Shown piece by piece: positions 31,490-40,310 of a stretch of 64,000 nucleotides of DNA. The number at the start of each line of letters is the position of its first letter. The stretch's first letter is position 1. The position numbers and the translations under genes are program-made. The notes beneath the pieces are model-generated. The model saw only the letters and a list, made by a program, of their open reading frames with translations. It did not search any database and had not been told where the DNA came from. This DNA comes from Rhizobiaceae bacterium (lineage in GTDB: Bacteria; Pseudomonadota; Alphaproteobacteria; Rhizobiales; Rhizobiaceae). Location of the stretch: NCBI GenBank assembly GCA_019635695.1, contig JAHBYZ010000001.1, positions 282,091 to 346,090 on the forward strand, given 5' to 3'.

Positions 31490-33139
31490 CTAGCGGTCGC
31501 TCTCGCGCCAGCGCGGGTTGATCCAGGGTTCAAGATTGGACGGCGGCAGAGGCGCCTTGCCCAGGATATGGTCCGATGCCTTCTCGCCGACCATGATCGA
31601 CGGCGCGTTGAGGTTGCCGTTGGTCACGCGCGGGAAAATGGAGGAATCGGCGACCCGCAGCCGCTCGACGCCGACGACGCGCAACTCCGGATCGACCACG
31701 GCTCCCGTGTCCTCCGCCCGGCCCATCCGGCAGGTGCCGCAGGGGTGATACGCGCTCTCGACATGCTGCCTGAGATAGTCGTCCATTTCCGTATCGGACT
31801 GCACCGATGCGCCGGGCGCGATCTCGGGGCCACGGAAGTCGGCGAAAGCCTGCTGGCCGAAGATTTCCCGTGTCAGGCGCACGGCGTGCCGGAAGTCGCG
31901 CCAGTCGTCTGCGTGCGACATGTAGTTGAAGCGGATCACCGGCCGGTCGGCAGGGTCGGGCGAGCGCAGGGTGACCGAGCCGCGCGACTTCGACCGCATC
32001 GGGCCGACATGCGCCTGGAAGCCGTGGCCCTTGTGGGCGACCTTGCCGTCGTAGCGGATGGCGGCCGGCAGGAAATGGTACTGGATGTCGGGATATTCGA
32101 CGCCGGGTGCGGAGCGGACGAAGGCGGCCGCCTCGAAGTGGTTCGTCGCGCCGAGCCCGGTGCCGAGGAACAGCCAGCGCGCGCCGATCGTGGCCTTGGA
32201 GAGCACGCCAAGCCGCGAGTTGAGCGTGATCGGCTTGGTCGCCTGCTGCTGGACGTAGAGTTCGAGATGGTCCTGCAGGTTCTGCCCGACGCCGGGCCGG
32301 TCGGCGACCACGTCGATGCCGTTGTCGCGCAAATGCTGCGCAGGCCCAATGCCCGACAGCATCAGCAGGCGCGGAGAGTTGATCGAGGAGGCGGCGAGAA
32401 CGATCTCGCGCCGGGCCGAAACGACGGTGACGCCGGCTGCGGTCTCGATCTCGACGCCGGTGGCGCGGCCTTCCTCGATGACGACCTTGCGGGCCAGCGC
32501 CCGCACGAGCTGGACGTTCCTGCGCCTCAGCGCCGGCCGCAGATAGGCATTGGCGGCGGACCAGCGGCGACCCCGGTGGATCGTCTGCTCCATGTCGCCA
32601 AAACCTTCCTGCTTGGCGCCGTTGTAGTCGGGCGTCGTCTCGAAGCCGGCCTGCCGACCCGCCTCGATGAAGGCGCGATAGAGCGGGTTGACGCGCCGGC
32701 CGCGCTGGACGTGCAGCGGCCCGTCGGTGCCTCGCCAGCCCGCCTCGCCGCCGTGCGAGGTCTCCATACGCTTGAAGTAGGGCAGCACGTCCGCGAACGA
32801 CCAGCCGGCCGCGCCGGCTTCGGCCCAGTGGTCGAAGTCGCGGGCGTGGCCGCGCACATAGACCATGCCGTTGATGGAGGACGAGCCGCCGATCACTTTT
32901 CCGCGTGGCGTGGCGAGCACGCGTCCGCCAAGGTGGGGCTCGGGCTCGGACGCAAACCCCCAATCGTAGCGCGCCATGTTCATCGGGATCGAGAGCGCCG
33001 ACGGCATCTGGATCAGCGGGCCGAAATCAGAGCCCCCGTACTCGATCACCACGACATGGTTGCGCGGGTCTTCGGAAAGCCGGTAGGCCAGCGCGCAACC
33101 CGCCGAGCCGGCGCCGACGATGACGAAGTCGGCCTCCAT
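31490..33139 (-). CDS. betA: Choline dehydrogenase
   Basis: This 549-residue GMC flavoprotein oxidises choline to betaine aldehyde at the membrane. The FAD-binding VGAGSAG motif is at residues 8-14, and [20 protein letters not shown] and the C-terminal [10 protein letters not shown] are GMC hallmarks. I chose the ATG at 33139 ([14 protein letters not shown]), which gives the usual rhizobial length; an in-frame TTG at 33175 would add 12 residues. Confidence 0.94.
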   Translation of the reverse strand: MEADFVIVGAGSAGCALAYRLSEDPRNHVVVIEYGGSDFGPLIQMPSALSIPMNMARYDWGFASEPEPHLGGRVLATPRGKVIGGSSSINGMVYVRGHARDFDHWAEAGAAGWSFADVLPYFKRMETSHGGEAGWRGTDGPLHVQRGRRVNPLYRAFIEAGRQAGFETTPDYNGAKQEGFGDMEQTIHRGRRWSAANAYLRPALRRRNVQLVRALARKVVIEEGRATGVEIETAAGVTVVSARREIVLAASSINSPRLLMLSGIGPAQHLRDNGIDVVADRPGVGQNLQDHLELYVQQQATKPITLNSRLGVLSKATIGARWLFLGTGLGATNHFEAAAFVRSAPGVEYPDIQYHFLPAAIRYDGKVAHKGHGFQAHVGPMRSKSRGSVTLRSPDPADRPVIRFNYMSHADDWRDFRHAVRLTREIFGQQAFADFRGPEIAPGASVQSDTEMDDYLRQHVESAYHPCGTCRMGRAEDTGAVVDPELRVVGVERLRVADSSIFPRVTNGNLNAPSIMVGEKASDHILGKAPLPPSNLEPWINPRWRESDR

Positions 33140-33171
33140 CGCCGCGGGCGGCGTGCGCTGGAAGCGGGCGA

Positions 33172-33813
33172 TCAACGCGCCCTCATGCTGTCATATTCGA
33201 CCATTGCATGCTGGCGATAGGCCGGACGTTCTGTCAGCCGGTCGTAGTAGGCGCGCAGGTGCGGCGTCTCGGCGCGCTCGAAGCCGTCCAGCGTGAAATA
33301 GCGGAACAGCACAGTGCCGAAGATGCAGTCGCCGAACGAGAGTTCGTTGCCGCCCACGTAGGGCAGTTCGGCGAGATGTGCGTCGATCATGCCGGCGAGC
33401 GGCTTGACCTTTGCGGCAGCGGCGGCGATCGCCGCCGGATCGCGCTTGGCTTCGGGTGTGAACACCAGCGGTCCGAACACGCCGCTGATGAACGTCGGCT
33501 GGAAGGTGGTCTTGGTCCATTCGGCCCACTGGTCGGCGCGCGCGCGCGCAGCCGGCGCTTTCGGCCAGAATGTGTCGCTACCGTAGGTAGCCGCGAGATA
33601 GCGCACGATCGCGGCGCTTTCCCAAAGCACCAGCTCGCCGTCCTTCATGGTTGGGACGAGCCGGTTGGGATTCATCGTCGCATATTGCGGCGTGTCGGTG
33701 CCGCCGAACTTTCCGCCGACGTCGAGCCGCTCATGCTTCAGGCCAAGCTCGCCGATCGCCCACATGGCGATCTGCACGTTTCCCGAGGTCGCGCGTCCGT
33801 AAATCGTGATCAA
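33172..33813 (-). CDS. Glutathione S-transferase family protein inside the bet operon
   Basis: This 213-residue GST-like protein has an N-terminal thioredoxin fold ([24 protein letters not shown], then [25 protein letters not shown]) and a helical C-terminal domain. The start is a TTG at 33813: GGGAGG lies 6 nt upstream, the stop of betI overlaps it by four bases, and no suitable ATG exists. It sits where betC (choline sulfatase) is found in Sinorhizobium. Its role in betaine synthesis is unknown. Confidence 0.82.
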   Translation of the reverse strand: MITIYGRATSGNVQIAMWAIGELGLKHERLDVGGKFGGTDTPQYATMNPNRLVPTMKDGELVLWESAAIVRYLAATYGSDTFWPKAPAARARADQWAEWTKTTFQPTFISGVFGPLVFTPEAKRDPAAIAAAAAKVKPLAGMIDAHLAELPYVGGNELSFGDCIFGTVLFRYFTLDGFERAETPHLRAYYDRLTERPAYRQHAMVEYDSMRAR

Positions 33814-34403
33814 GCCTGGCCTCCCTGGCTTCCAAGTCGAAGATCGAGATAGCTGCGCACCAGCGCGACCGCCGAGACGGGGTCCGGCTCGCCCTCCTTG
33901 AGAGCGCGGCGGATGTAGAGCCCGTCGATGAGCGCGGCCGTCGCCTCGGCCACTTCGGCGGCCTGCGCGCGTGGCAGGAGCGGTGTCAGGCCGGCCATCA
34001 GATTGGCGTGCAGCCGGCGCGCATAGATGCGCAACAGCCGCCGCATTGGCGCGGCCTGCTGGGCGGCAACGTAAAATGCGAGCCATGCGCCGACGATCTC
34101 GGCGCGGAATTGCGCCGGCGAGAAACTGACCGCGACCACCGCATCTAAGCGCTCGCGCGGCGAGGCGGCCTCGCGCAGCGCCGGCACCGCTTCGCGATGC
34201 AGTTCGGCGAGCAGGTGGCGCATGGTGGCGAAAAGCAGGTCGTCCTTGGCGCCGAAATAATGGTGCGCCAGCGCCGATGAGACGCCGGCCCGCGCGGCGA
34301 TTTCCGACATGGTGACATCGAGCGAACCGCGTTCACCGACGGCGTTCAGCGTCGCGTCAATCAGCGCGCGGCGGCGTAGCGGTTCCATTCCGAGACGAGG
34401 CAT
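33810..34403 (-). CDS. betI: TetR-family repressor BetI
   Basis: A 197-residue TetR regulator. The start [22 protein letters not shown] closely follows the BetI family, and the HTH ([28 protein letters not shown]) spans about residues 29-57. BetI normally represses the bet genes until choline is present. It is first in the operon and overlaps the gst start by four bases. A perfect palindrome lies 15 bp upstream of its start. Confidence 0.92.
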   Translation of the reverse strand: MPRLGMEPLRRRALIDATLNAVGERGSLDVTMSEIAARAGVSSALAHHYFGAKDDLLFATMRHLLAELHREAVPALREAASPRERLDAVVAVSFSPAQFRAEIVGAWLAFYVAAQQAAPMRRLLRIYARRLHANLMAGLTPLLPRAQAAEVAEATAALIDGLYIRRALKEGEPDPVSAVALVRSYLDLRLGSQGGQA

Positions 34404-34418
34404 GTGCTGAGCCTAATT

Positions 34419-34438
34419 TTGATTGACTCATCAATCAA
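34419..34438. promoter_or_regulatory. BetI operator candidate
   Basis: TTGATTGA-CTCA-TCAATCAA is a perfect 8-4-8 palindrome directly upstream of betI. Its TTGATTG core is like known bet operators, so it most likely mediates choline-responsive repression. Confidence 0.7.
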
Positions 34439-34475
34439 GAAAAATGAGGGCAGCGGCGGATTTACAACCATCAGA

Positions 34476-34495
34476 ATTGTTCATATCTGAACAAT
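34476..34495. promoter_or_regulatory. Second palindrome, upstream of the thiolase gene
   Basis: ATTGTTCA-TATC-TGAACAAT is another perfect 8-4-8 palindrome, unrelated in sequence to the BetI-like site. It ends 24 nt before the thiolase ATG and is a likely operator for a different regulator not coded nearby. Confidence 0.55.
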
Positions 34496-34519
34496 ATCTC
34501 GGATCGCTGGAGACGCGAC

Positions 34520-35686
34520 ATGACCGCATGCGTTGTTGGCTGGGCTCACTCGAAATTCGGCAAGCAGGACGCGCTGACGCTCGAGGATCTGATAACCGGC
34601 GTGGCGCGCGAGGCGCTGGACCATGCCGGCATCGGCCCGGACGATGTCGACGAGATCGTGCTCGGCCATTTCAACGCGGGTTTCTCTGCTCAGGACTTCA
34701 CGGCGAGCCTCGTTCTGCAGGCCGACGACCGGCTGCGCTTCAAGCCGGCGACGCGGGTGGAGAACGCCTGCGCCACCGGCTCGGCCGCCGTGCGGCAGGG
34801 CATCCGCGCCATCGACGCGAAGGCGGCGCGGATCGTGCTCGTCGTCGGCGCCGAGCAGATGACGACGACACCGGGACCGGAGGTTGGCCGCAATCTGCTG
34901 CGCGCCTCCTATCTTCCCGAAGACGGTGACACGCCGGCAGGCTTCGCCGGAGTCTTCGGCAAGATCGCCGCCGCCTATTTCCAGCGCCACGGCGACCAGT
35001 CCGACGCGCTGGCGCGCATCGCGGCGAAGAACCACCGGAACGGCGTGGAGAACCCCTATGCACAGATGCGCAAGGATCTTGGCTACGAGTTCTGCCGCAC
35101 CGAAAGCGACAAGAACCCCTTCGTCGCCGGGCCGCTGAAGCGCACCGACTGCTCGCTGGTATCGGATGGCGCTGCAGCAATCGTGCTGGCCGACACCGCC
35201 ACCGCGCTGAAGATGCGCCGCGCCGTGGCCTTCCGCGCCAACGAGCACGTGCAGGATTTCCTGCCGATGTCGAAGCGCGACATCCTGCTCTTCGAAGGCG
35301 GCGAGGCAGCATGGAGCCGCGCCTTCGAGTCGGCAGGAATTGCGCTGGACGACCTCTCCTTCGTCGAGACGCACGACTGCTTCACCATCGCCGAGCTGAT
35401 CGAATACGAGGCGATGGGGCTGGCGAAGCGGGGGCAGGGGGCGAGCGTCGCGCTGGAGGGCCAGACCGAGAAGGGCGGCCGCCTGCCGGTCAATCCCTCC
35501 GGCGGACTGAAGGCCAAGGGCCACCCAATTGGCGCGACGGGCGTGTCCATGCATGTGCTGACGTCGATGCAACTGACAGGCGAGGCGGGCGGCATCCAGG
35601 TGCCGGGCGCCACGCTCGGCGGCATCTTCAACATGGGCGGCGCGGCGGTGGCCAACTACGTGTCCATCATGGAGCGCATCAAGTAG
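34520..35686 (+). CDS. SCP2-type thiolase (acetyl-CoA acetyltransferase family)
   Basis: A 388-residue thiolase. It has the acyl-accepting Cys in NACATGSAAV, the HDCFTIAELIEYEAMGL segment typical of SCP2/SCPx-type thiolases, and GGLKAKGHPIGATG with the catalytic His. The classic C-terminal CxG motif is replaced by NMGGAAVANY, as usual in this subfamily. GGAGA precedes the ATG. It diverges from betI. The substrate is unknown; a link to betaine or carnitine use is speculative. Confidence 0.88.
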   Translation: MTACVVGWAHSKFGKQDALTLEDLITGVAREALDHAGIGPDDVDEIVLGHFNAGFSAQDFTASLVLQADDRLRFKPATRVENACATGSAAVRQGIRAIDAKAARIVLVVGAEQMTTTPGPEVGRNLLRASYLPEDGDTPAGFAGVFGKIAAAYFQRHGDQSDALARIAAKNHRNGVENPYAQMRKDLGYEFCRTESDKNPFVAGPLKRTDCSLVSDGAAAIVLADTATALKMRRAVAFRANEHVQDFLPMSKRDILLFEGGEAAWSRAFESAGIALDDLSFVETHDCFTIAELIEYEAMGLAKRGQGASVALEGQTEKGGRLPVNPSGGLKAKGHPIGATGVSMHVLTSMQLTGEAGGIQVPGATLGGIFNMGGAAVANYVSIMERIK

Positions 35687-35783
35687 GCTGCCGACAGGCC
35701 GCCGTCAGCAGCTTGCGCCCTCATCGGAACGCCGCTCTGGCGCTCCCGTTGATCACCTCGTACGCAAGTCGTGCGAGGTGACG

Positions 35784-36344
35784 ATGGCCAAGACCGTCCT
35801 GTTCTGGCGGCGCATCGATGTCGAAGGCTTCGAGCGGCTGGAGATCGAAACGGGTCCCGACGCCGTATCGGTTGCCGGAACCGTGTTGTGCGTCGATGCC
35901 GGTGGCTTCCGCCTGGATCATCGCTGGACGCTGTCGCCCGACTGGCGCGCGCTGGCGGTCGAGTTCGAGCAGTGGAGCCACGCCGGCCACCGTTCCGTGA
36001 GGCTGGAGCGTAGCCGGACCGGATGGAAGGTCGACGGGAGTGTGCGCCCCGACCTCGACGGCGCCGACGAGCCTGATCTGTCGGTGACGCCCTTCTGCAA
36101 CACGCTGCCGATCCGCCGGGTGCCGCAGGCGCCGGGCGCAAGCCTTTCGCTGGATACCGCCTACATCGACGGCGCGGCTTTGACCGTGGTGCGATCGAGG
36201 CAACGCTACGACCGGCAGGGACCGCGACGGCTGCGCTATGTCGATCTCGGCACGGCAGAGGGTTTCGAAGCCGATCTGATGGTCGACGAAAGTGGGCTTG
36301 TGGTCAGCTATCAGCACCTGTTCGAGCGTGTGGCGACCGGCTAG
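35784..36344 (+). CDS. Putative glycolipid-binding family protein
   Basis: A 186-residue cytoplasmic protein, with no signal or membrane segment, rich in beta-strands. FWRRIDVEGFERLEIE, the central PDLSVTPFCNTLPIRR and the C-terminal YVDLGTAEGFEADLMVDESGLVVSYQHLFER match the putative glycolipid-binding family (PF06475 type). GAGGTG precedes the ATG at 35784. Its function in bacteria is not established. Confidence 0.75.
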   Translation: MAKTVLFWRRIDVEGFERLEIETGPDAVSVAGTVLCVDAGGFRLDHRWTLSPDWRALAVEFEQWSHAGHRSVRLERSRTGWKVDGSVRPDLDGADEPDLSVTPFCNTLPIRRVPQAPGASLSLDTAYIDGAALTVVRSRQRYDRQGPRRLRYVDLGTAEGFEADLMVDESGLVVSYQHLFERVATG

Positions 36345-36441
36345 TGCCGGCCCGCCTGCAACAGCGATCCTCCGACGCTGCACCTAGCCGCGTCCGCCTG
36401 TTTGCCCCAAGGGACGGGCAGCAACAATCGCGAGCCGGGCC

Positions 36442-37344
36442 ATGTTCGAGGGACTCTCCGCCTTTCCGCTGACGCCGACGGACGCCAACGGCGTCGTCAT
36501 AGGCCCCGACCTTCAGCGCCTTTTCGGGCGGCTCGTCGAAGCCCGGGTCGACTCGATCGGCCTGCTCGGCAGCACCGGCGGCTACGCCTATCTCACGCGC
36601 GAGCAGCGCCGCCGCGCGGTGGAGATGGCGGTAGGCGAGGCCGGCGGCCGCGTGCCGCTGATGGTCGGCGTCGGCGCCATGCGCACCGACGAGGCCGAGG
36701 GCCTTGCGCGCGACGCCGCCGCCATTGGGGCCGACGCGCTGCTGCTGGCCCCGGTGTCCTACACGCCGCTCACGCAGGACGAGGTCTACTGGCATTTCCG
36801 CGCCGTCGCGGCCGCGACCGACCTGCCGCTCTGCATCTACAACAACCCGACCACGACGCATTTCAGCTTCGGCGATGCGCTGCTGGCGCGGCTGGCCGAA
36901 ATCGACAACATCCGCGCCGTGAAGATGCCCTTGCCGCAGGACGGCGACTTCCGCGCCGAACTCGCGCGCCTGCGGGCCAAATCGGGCGGGAAGCTGACGG
37001 TGGGCTACAGCGGCGACTGGGGTGCGGCCGACGCGCTGCTGTCCGGCGCGTCGGCCTGGTACAGTGTCGTCGGCGGCTTGTTTCCGCGGCCGTCCCGGCG
37101 GCTGGCGCATGCGGCGCAGGGCGGGGACGCGGGGGAGGCGCGGCGCATAGACGCCGCCTTCGCGCCGCTGTGGGCACTGTTCAAGGAGTTCGGCAGCATC
37201 CGCGTCGTATACGCCGCGGCGCGCCTTCTCGGCCTGATCAGCGCTTTGCCGCCGCGGCCGCTGCTTGCTCTTGACGACGGGCACGCGCCGCGAATTCGGG
37301 CCGCGATCGACACGTTGAATTCCCTTGAAACTTCGGCGGCCTGA
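36442..37344 (+). CDS. DapA/DHDPS-family aldolase-lyase
   Basis: A 300-residue TIM-barrel of the dihydrodipicolinate synthase/N-acetylneuraminate lyase superfamily. The Tyr motif YNNPTTT and the Schiff-base Lys in RAVKMP are present, but the usual GTTGE loop reads LGSTGGYAYLT. Thus it is probably not the housekeeping DapA but a lyase for another 2-keto acid. It stands alone between unrelated genes. Confidence 0.83.
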   Translation: MFEGLSAFPLTPTDANGVVIGPDLQRLFGRLVEARVDSIGLLGSTGGYAYLTREQRRRAVEMAVGEAGGRVPLMVGVGAMRTDEAEGLARDAAAIGADALLLAPVSYTPLTQDEVYWHFRAVAAATDLPLCIYNNPTTTHFSFGDALLARLAEIDNIRAVKMPLPQDGDFRAELARLRAKSGGKLTVGYSGDWGAADALLSGASAWYSVVGGLFPRPSRRLAHAAQGGDAGEARRIDAAFAPLWALFKEFGSIRVVYAAARLLGLISALPPRPLLALDDGHAPRIRAAIDTLNSLETSAA

Positions 37345-37375
37345 GTCTCGGCGCAGCCAGCAGAGGCCGTCCATC

Positions 37376-37404
37376 TTGACATGTGAGTGATTACTCACTT
37401 ACAG
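37376..37404 (+). promoter_or_regulatory. Promoter with a TetR-type operator in its spacer
   Basis: A consensus -35 box TTGACA (37376-37381) is followed after 17 bp by a weak -10, TTACAG (37399-37404). The spacer contains GTGAGT-GATT-ACTCAC (37383-37398), a palindrome typical of TetR-family operators. The membrane-protein ATG follows at 37431, and a TetR gene is next in the operon, so autoregulation is likely. Confidence 0.65.
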
Positions 37405-37430
37405 TATCGCACCCTACAGCGGAGGCTTCC

Positions 37431-38549
37431 ATGCACGCACTCGTCGCGAGTTTGCGCACCTCGCCCTTTTTTCGGGCGGCGGTCGCGGCACCCATCGTCA
37501 TCATGTTCGTCTTTTCGTTCTTCACGCTGACCGCGGCGCCCGATCCGGCGCGCATCGCCAAGGCGATCACGCTTGGCATCGTCAACCTCGACGAAGGCGC
37601 GCCGATGCTGCCGATCAAGGTCGGCGACCAGCTTGTCTCCGGTCTCTCCGCCAACGCGCCATTCGCCACGCGGGCGCTCGACACCGAAGAAGCCGGCAAG
37701 TCGGCGCTCGATGCCGGTGAGGTCTCTGCGCTGCTGATCCTGCCGGCGGGCTTCACCAAGGCGGTGGCCGAGCGCGGCGCGGTCCCGGTGCCGATCACCA
37801 TCGTCACCAGCCAGCACCTCTCCGCGATGGAGTCGCAAATGGGCGCCGCGATACCGGGGCAGCTTCAGCTCGGCATCAACACGGCGCTGGCGACCATGGC
37901 GAAGATGTTCGGAATCCAGGGCGCGCCGACCGTGCAGGCGACGGTTGAGACGCTGCACACCTCGCCGAACGGCGCGGCTTCCATCGCGCCGGTGACGGCC
38001 ACGCAGGCGATCTGGCTCGCCGGCTTCGTCGGCTCGCTCATGCTGTTCCTGGCGACCCGCGGCGCCTCGGCGCCCGCTTCGGCGGTGGCGACGCTGCGCT
38101 CGATCCTGCCGCTCGCCTCGACGCTTGTCGCGACGCTGGTGCTCGCTTTGACCGTGTCGTCCGTCACCGGCGACTGGGGCGTGTTCCTGCCGCTGTGGGG
38201 CGTGGCTTGGCTCGGCGCGTATGCCGTCACGCTGCTCGCGATGGGCACCTTCGCCCTAATCGGCTTCTGGGCGATCCTCGTGATCCTGCCGCTTGCCTTC
38301 TGGCAGCCGGTGCTTTCGGGCGCCCAGATGCCACTGGCCGGTGCTGCTGACTGGCTGCAATGGATCGGCGGTCTGGCGCCCTTTGACGCGCTGCCGGCGG
38401 CGTTCCGCGCCGTGCTGATCGGCGGCGGCGACCACGGGTTCCTCGCAGCCGCCGCATGGGCCGTGGTGGCCGGACTGGCGCTGATCTGGCTCGGCACCTA
38501 CGCTTGGGCCATGATTCGGCCGATCCGTTCGCCTCTCGCCCATGCCTGA
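37431..38549 (+). CDS. ABC-2/YhgE-like membrane protein
   Basis: A 372-residue integral membrane protein. One N-terminal helix (about 14-38) is followed by a periplasmic domain of about 165 residues (VNLDEGAPMLPIKVGDQLVSGL) and five or more C-terminal helices. This layout matches YhgE/Pip or ABC-2 permease-like proteins, often linked to drug or lipid export. GGAGG precedes the ATG at 37431. No ATPase partner is adjacent. It overlaps the TetR gene by 8 bp. Confidence 0.75.
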   Translation: MHALVASLRTSPFFRAAVAAPIVIMFVFSFFTLTAAPDPARIAKAITLGIVNLDEGAPMLPIKVGDQLVSGLSANAPFATRALDTEEAGKSALDAGEVSALLILPAGFTKAVAERGAVPVPITIVTSQHLSAMESQMGAAIPGQLQLGINTALATMAKMFGIQGAPTVQATVETLHTSPNGAASIAPVTATQAIWLAGFVGSLMLFLATRGASAPASAVATLRSILPLASTLVATLVLALTVSSVTGDWGVFLPLWGVAWLGAYAVTLLAMGTFALIGFWAILVILPLAFWQPVLSGAQMPLAGAADWLQWIGGLAPFDALPAAFRAVLIGGGDHGFLAAAAWAVVAGLALIWLGTYAWAMIRPIRSPLAHA

Positions 38550-39234
38550 GCCGCAACCGGCAGTGGACGAGGCCATCGCGGCCATCGTCCAGGCCATATC
38601 CGACATCGAAGGCCCGCTTCCGCCCAAGAAGCGGGCCATAGTCGAACAGGCGGTGCTGACCTTTGCCGAAAAGGGCTTCGACGCTGCCTCGACCAAGGAG
38701 ATCGCGCAGCGCGCCGGAGTGGCCGAGGCGACGATCTTCCGCCACTTCGCCACCAAGGAGGACCTGCTGCTGCGGCTGGTGCAACCGGTGGTGTCGCGCG
38801 TGGTCGTGCCGGCCGCGACCGAGCAGTTCGAGCGCGTGATGGCGGCGGAAAAAGGCCGGGTCGAGGATGTGCTGCGCGTGGTGCTCAAGGAGCGGCTGGG
38901 CGTGATCCGCCGGTTCGCGCCGCTTATCCGTATCCTGATCCAGGAGATCCCGTTTCGCCCGGAGCTCCAGAAGGTGCTGTTCTCGCAGATACCCGCCGGT
39001 CTCGGTGGCGCCCTGGCGATGATGCAGCGCGAGATGGACAGCGGGCGCATGCGCCGCGAGCCGCCGACCCGTATTGCGCGCTGGATCGCATCGCTCTTCG
39101 GCGGCTACTTCATCGCCTCGACGATCTTTGCGCCGGGGCCGGGCTGGGACGACGACGCCGAGGTTGATGCCCTGGTAGGGGTTCTGGCCCACGGCATTCT
39201 GAAGGTTAGCGACGGCGATGGACCGCAGGCGTAG
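38542..39234 (+). CDS. TetR-family transcriptional regulator
   Basis: A 230-residue regulator with an HTH at about residues 30-76 (KKRAIVEQAVLTFAEKGF then STKEIAQRAGVAEATIFRHFATKEDLLLRL). The C-terminal domain, rich in hydrophobic helices, likely binds a ligand. Its start overlaps the membrane-protein gene by 8 bp, so the two form one operon. The palindromic site at 37383-37398 is its probable target. Confidence 0.88.
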   Translation: MPEPQPAVDEAIAAIVQAISDIEGPLPPKKRAIVEQAVLTFAEKGFDAASTKEIAQRAGVAEATIFRHFATKEDLLLRLVQPVVSRVVVPAATEQFERVMAAEKGRVEDVLRVVLKERLGVIRRFAPLIRILIQEIPFRPELQKVLFSQIPAGLGGALAMMQREMDSGRMRREPPTRIARWIASLFGGYFIASTIFAPGPGWDDDAEVDALVGVLAHGILKVSDGDGPQA

Positions 39235-39308
39235 CGGCATCGGTCGAATTGCCCAAACCGCGGCAAGGGATTACTTCCAGGCGGCATAGCATCCGTTCCG
39301 GAGACACC

Positions 39309-40310
39309 ATGGCAAATCCCGTGCTTGTCGAGGTCACGCGTGGCGATATCGTCGAGAGCCGGCATCGCGGCGCGGTAGCCGTGGTCGATGGCGACGGCGC
39401 CACGGTGCTCGCCATCGGCGACGTGAAGCAGCCGGTCTTCCCGCGCTCGGCCGTCAAGGCGATCCAGGCGCTGCCGCTGGTCGAGAGCGGCGCGGCCGAC
39501 CGCTACTGCTTTTCGGACGCCGACATCGCGCTTGCCTGCGCGTCGCATGCGGGCGAGCCGGAGCAGGTTTCGCGCGCGGCGGCCATGCTCGCCAGGGCCG
39601 GGCTGGACGAGACTTCGCTGGAATGCGGGTCGCACTGGCCGAGCGCCGAGGAAGCGTCGCGGGTGCTCGCCCGCGACGGCCGGCAGCCGGACCAGCTCCA
39701 CAACAATTGCTCCGGCAAGCACTCCGGCTTTCTCTGCACCTGCGTGCACGAGGGCGTGGCACATGGCGGCTATGTCGAGCGCAGCCATCGCGTCCAGCAA
39801 TGGGTGGCCGAGGCCATGGAAGCGGTGACCGGCGCGGAGCATGGCGAGGGGAATGCCGCCATCGATGGCTGCTCGATCCCGACCTACGCCGTGCCGATCA
39901 GCAGCCTGGCGCTCGGCTTCGCCCGCATGGCGACGGGACGGAACCTGCCGCCGCAGCGTGCGGCCGCGGCACGGCGCATCCTCGCGGCCTGCATGGCTGA
40001 GCCGTTCGAGGTGTCGGGCACCGGCCGGGCGGACACGCGCTACATGGAGCAGGGCGGCGGCCGCGTGTTCGTTAAGACAGGCGCCGAAGGCGTCTACTGC
40101 GCCGCCCTGCCGGAACTGGCACTCGGCATCGCCCTGAAATGCGACGACGGCAACTCGCGGGCCTCCGAGGCGATGGTGGCGGCGATCATCGCGCGGCTGC
40201 TCGACAAGGACGAGCTGGGTGAACGCTTCGCCGCGTTCGCGCGCACGCCCGTGCTGACCCGCAAGGGTGCGGTCGTGGGTGAGATCAGGCCGGCGGGCGA
40301 ACTCGCCTAG
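39309..40310 (+). CDS. L-asparaginase, Rhizobium etli type (PF06089)
   Basis: This 333-residue enzyme belongs to the class-3 asparaginases typified by R. etli ReAV. It has the Ser-x-x-Lys pair Ser47/Lys50 (FPRSAVKAIQ), a second Ser79 (CASHAGE), and the Cys134/Lys137 (NNCSGKHSG) and Cys188 (DGCSIPTY) positions that hold zinc in that family. It converts asparagine to aspartate and ammonia. GGAGA precedes the ATG at 39309. Its stop overlaps the convergent gene by four bases. Confidence 0.9.
   Translation: MANPVLVEVTRGDIVESRHRGAVAVVDGDGATVLAIGDVKQPVFPRSAVKAIQALPLVESGAADRYCFSDADIALACASHAGEPEQVSRAAAMLARAGLDETSLECGSHWPSAEEASRVLARDGRQPDQLHNNCSGKHSGFLCTCVHEGVAHGGYVERSHRVQQWVAEAMEAVTGAEHGEGNAAIDGCSIPTYAVPISSLALGFARMATGRNLPPQRAAAARRILAACMAEPFEVSGTGRADTRYMEQGGGRVFVKTGAEGVYCAALPELALGIALKCDDGNSRASEAMVAAIIARLLDKDELGERFAAFARTPVLTRKGAVVGEIRPAGELA

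Noticed and set aside
29598..31493. Open frame running over the tRNA-Pro and antisense to betB
   Set aside because: It crosses a tRNA gene and mirrors betB. No family features.
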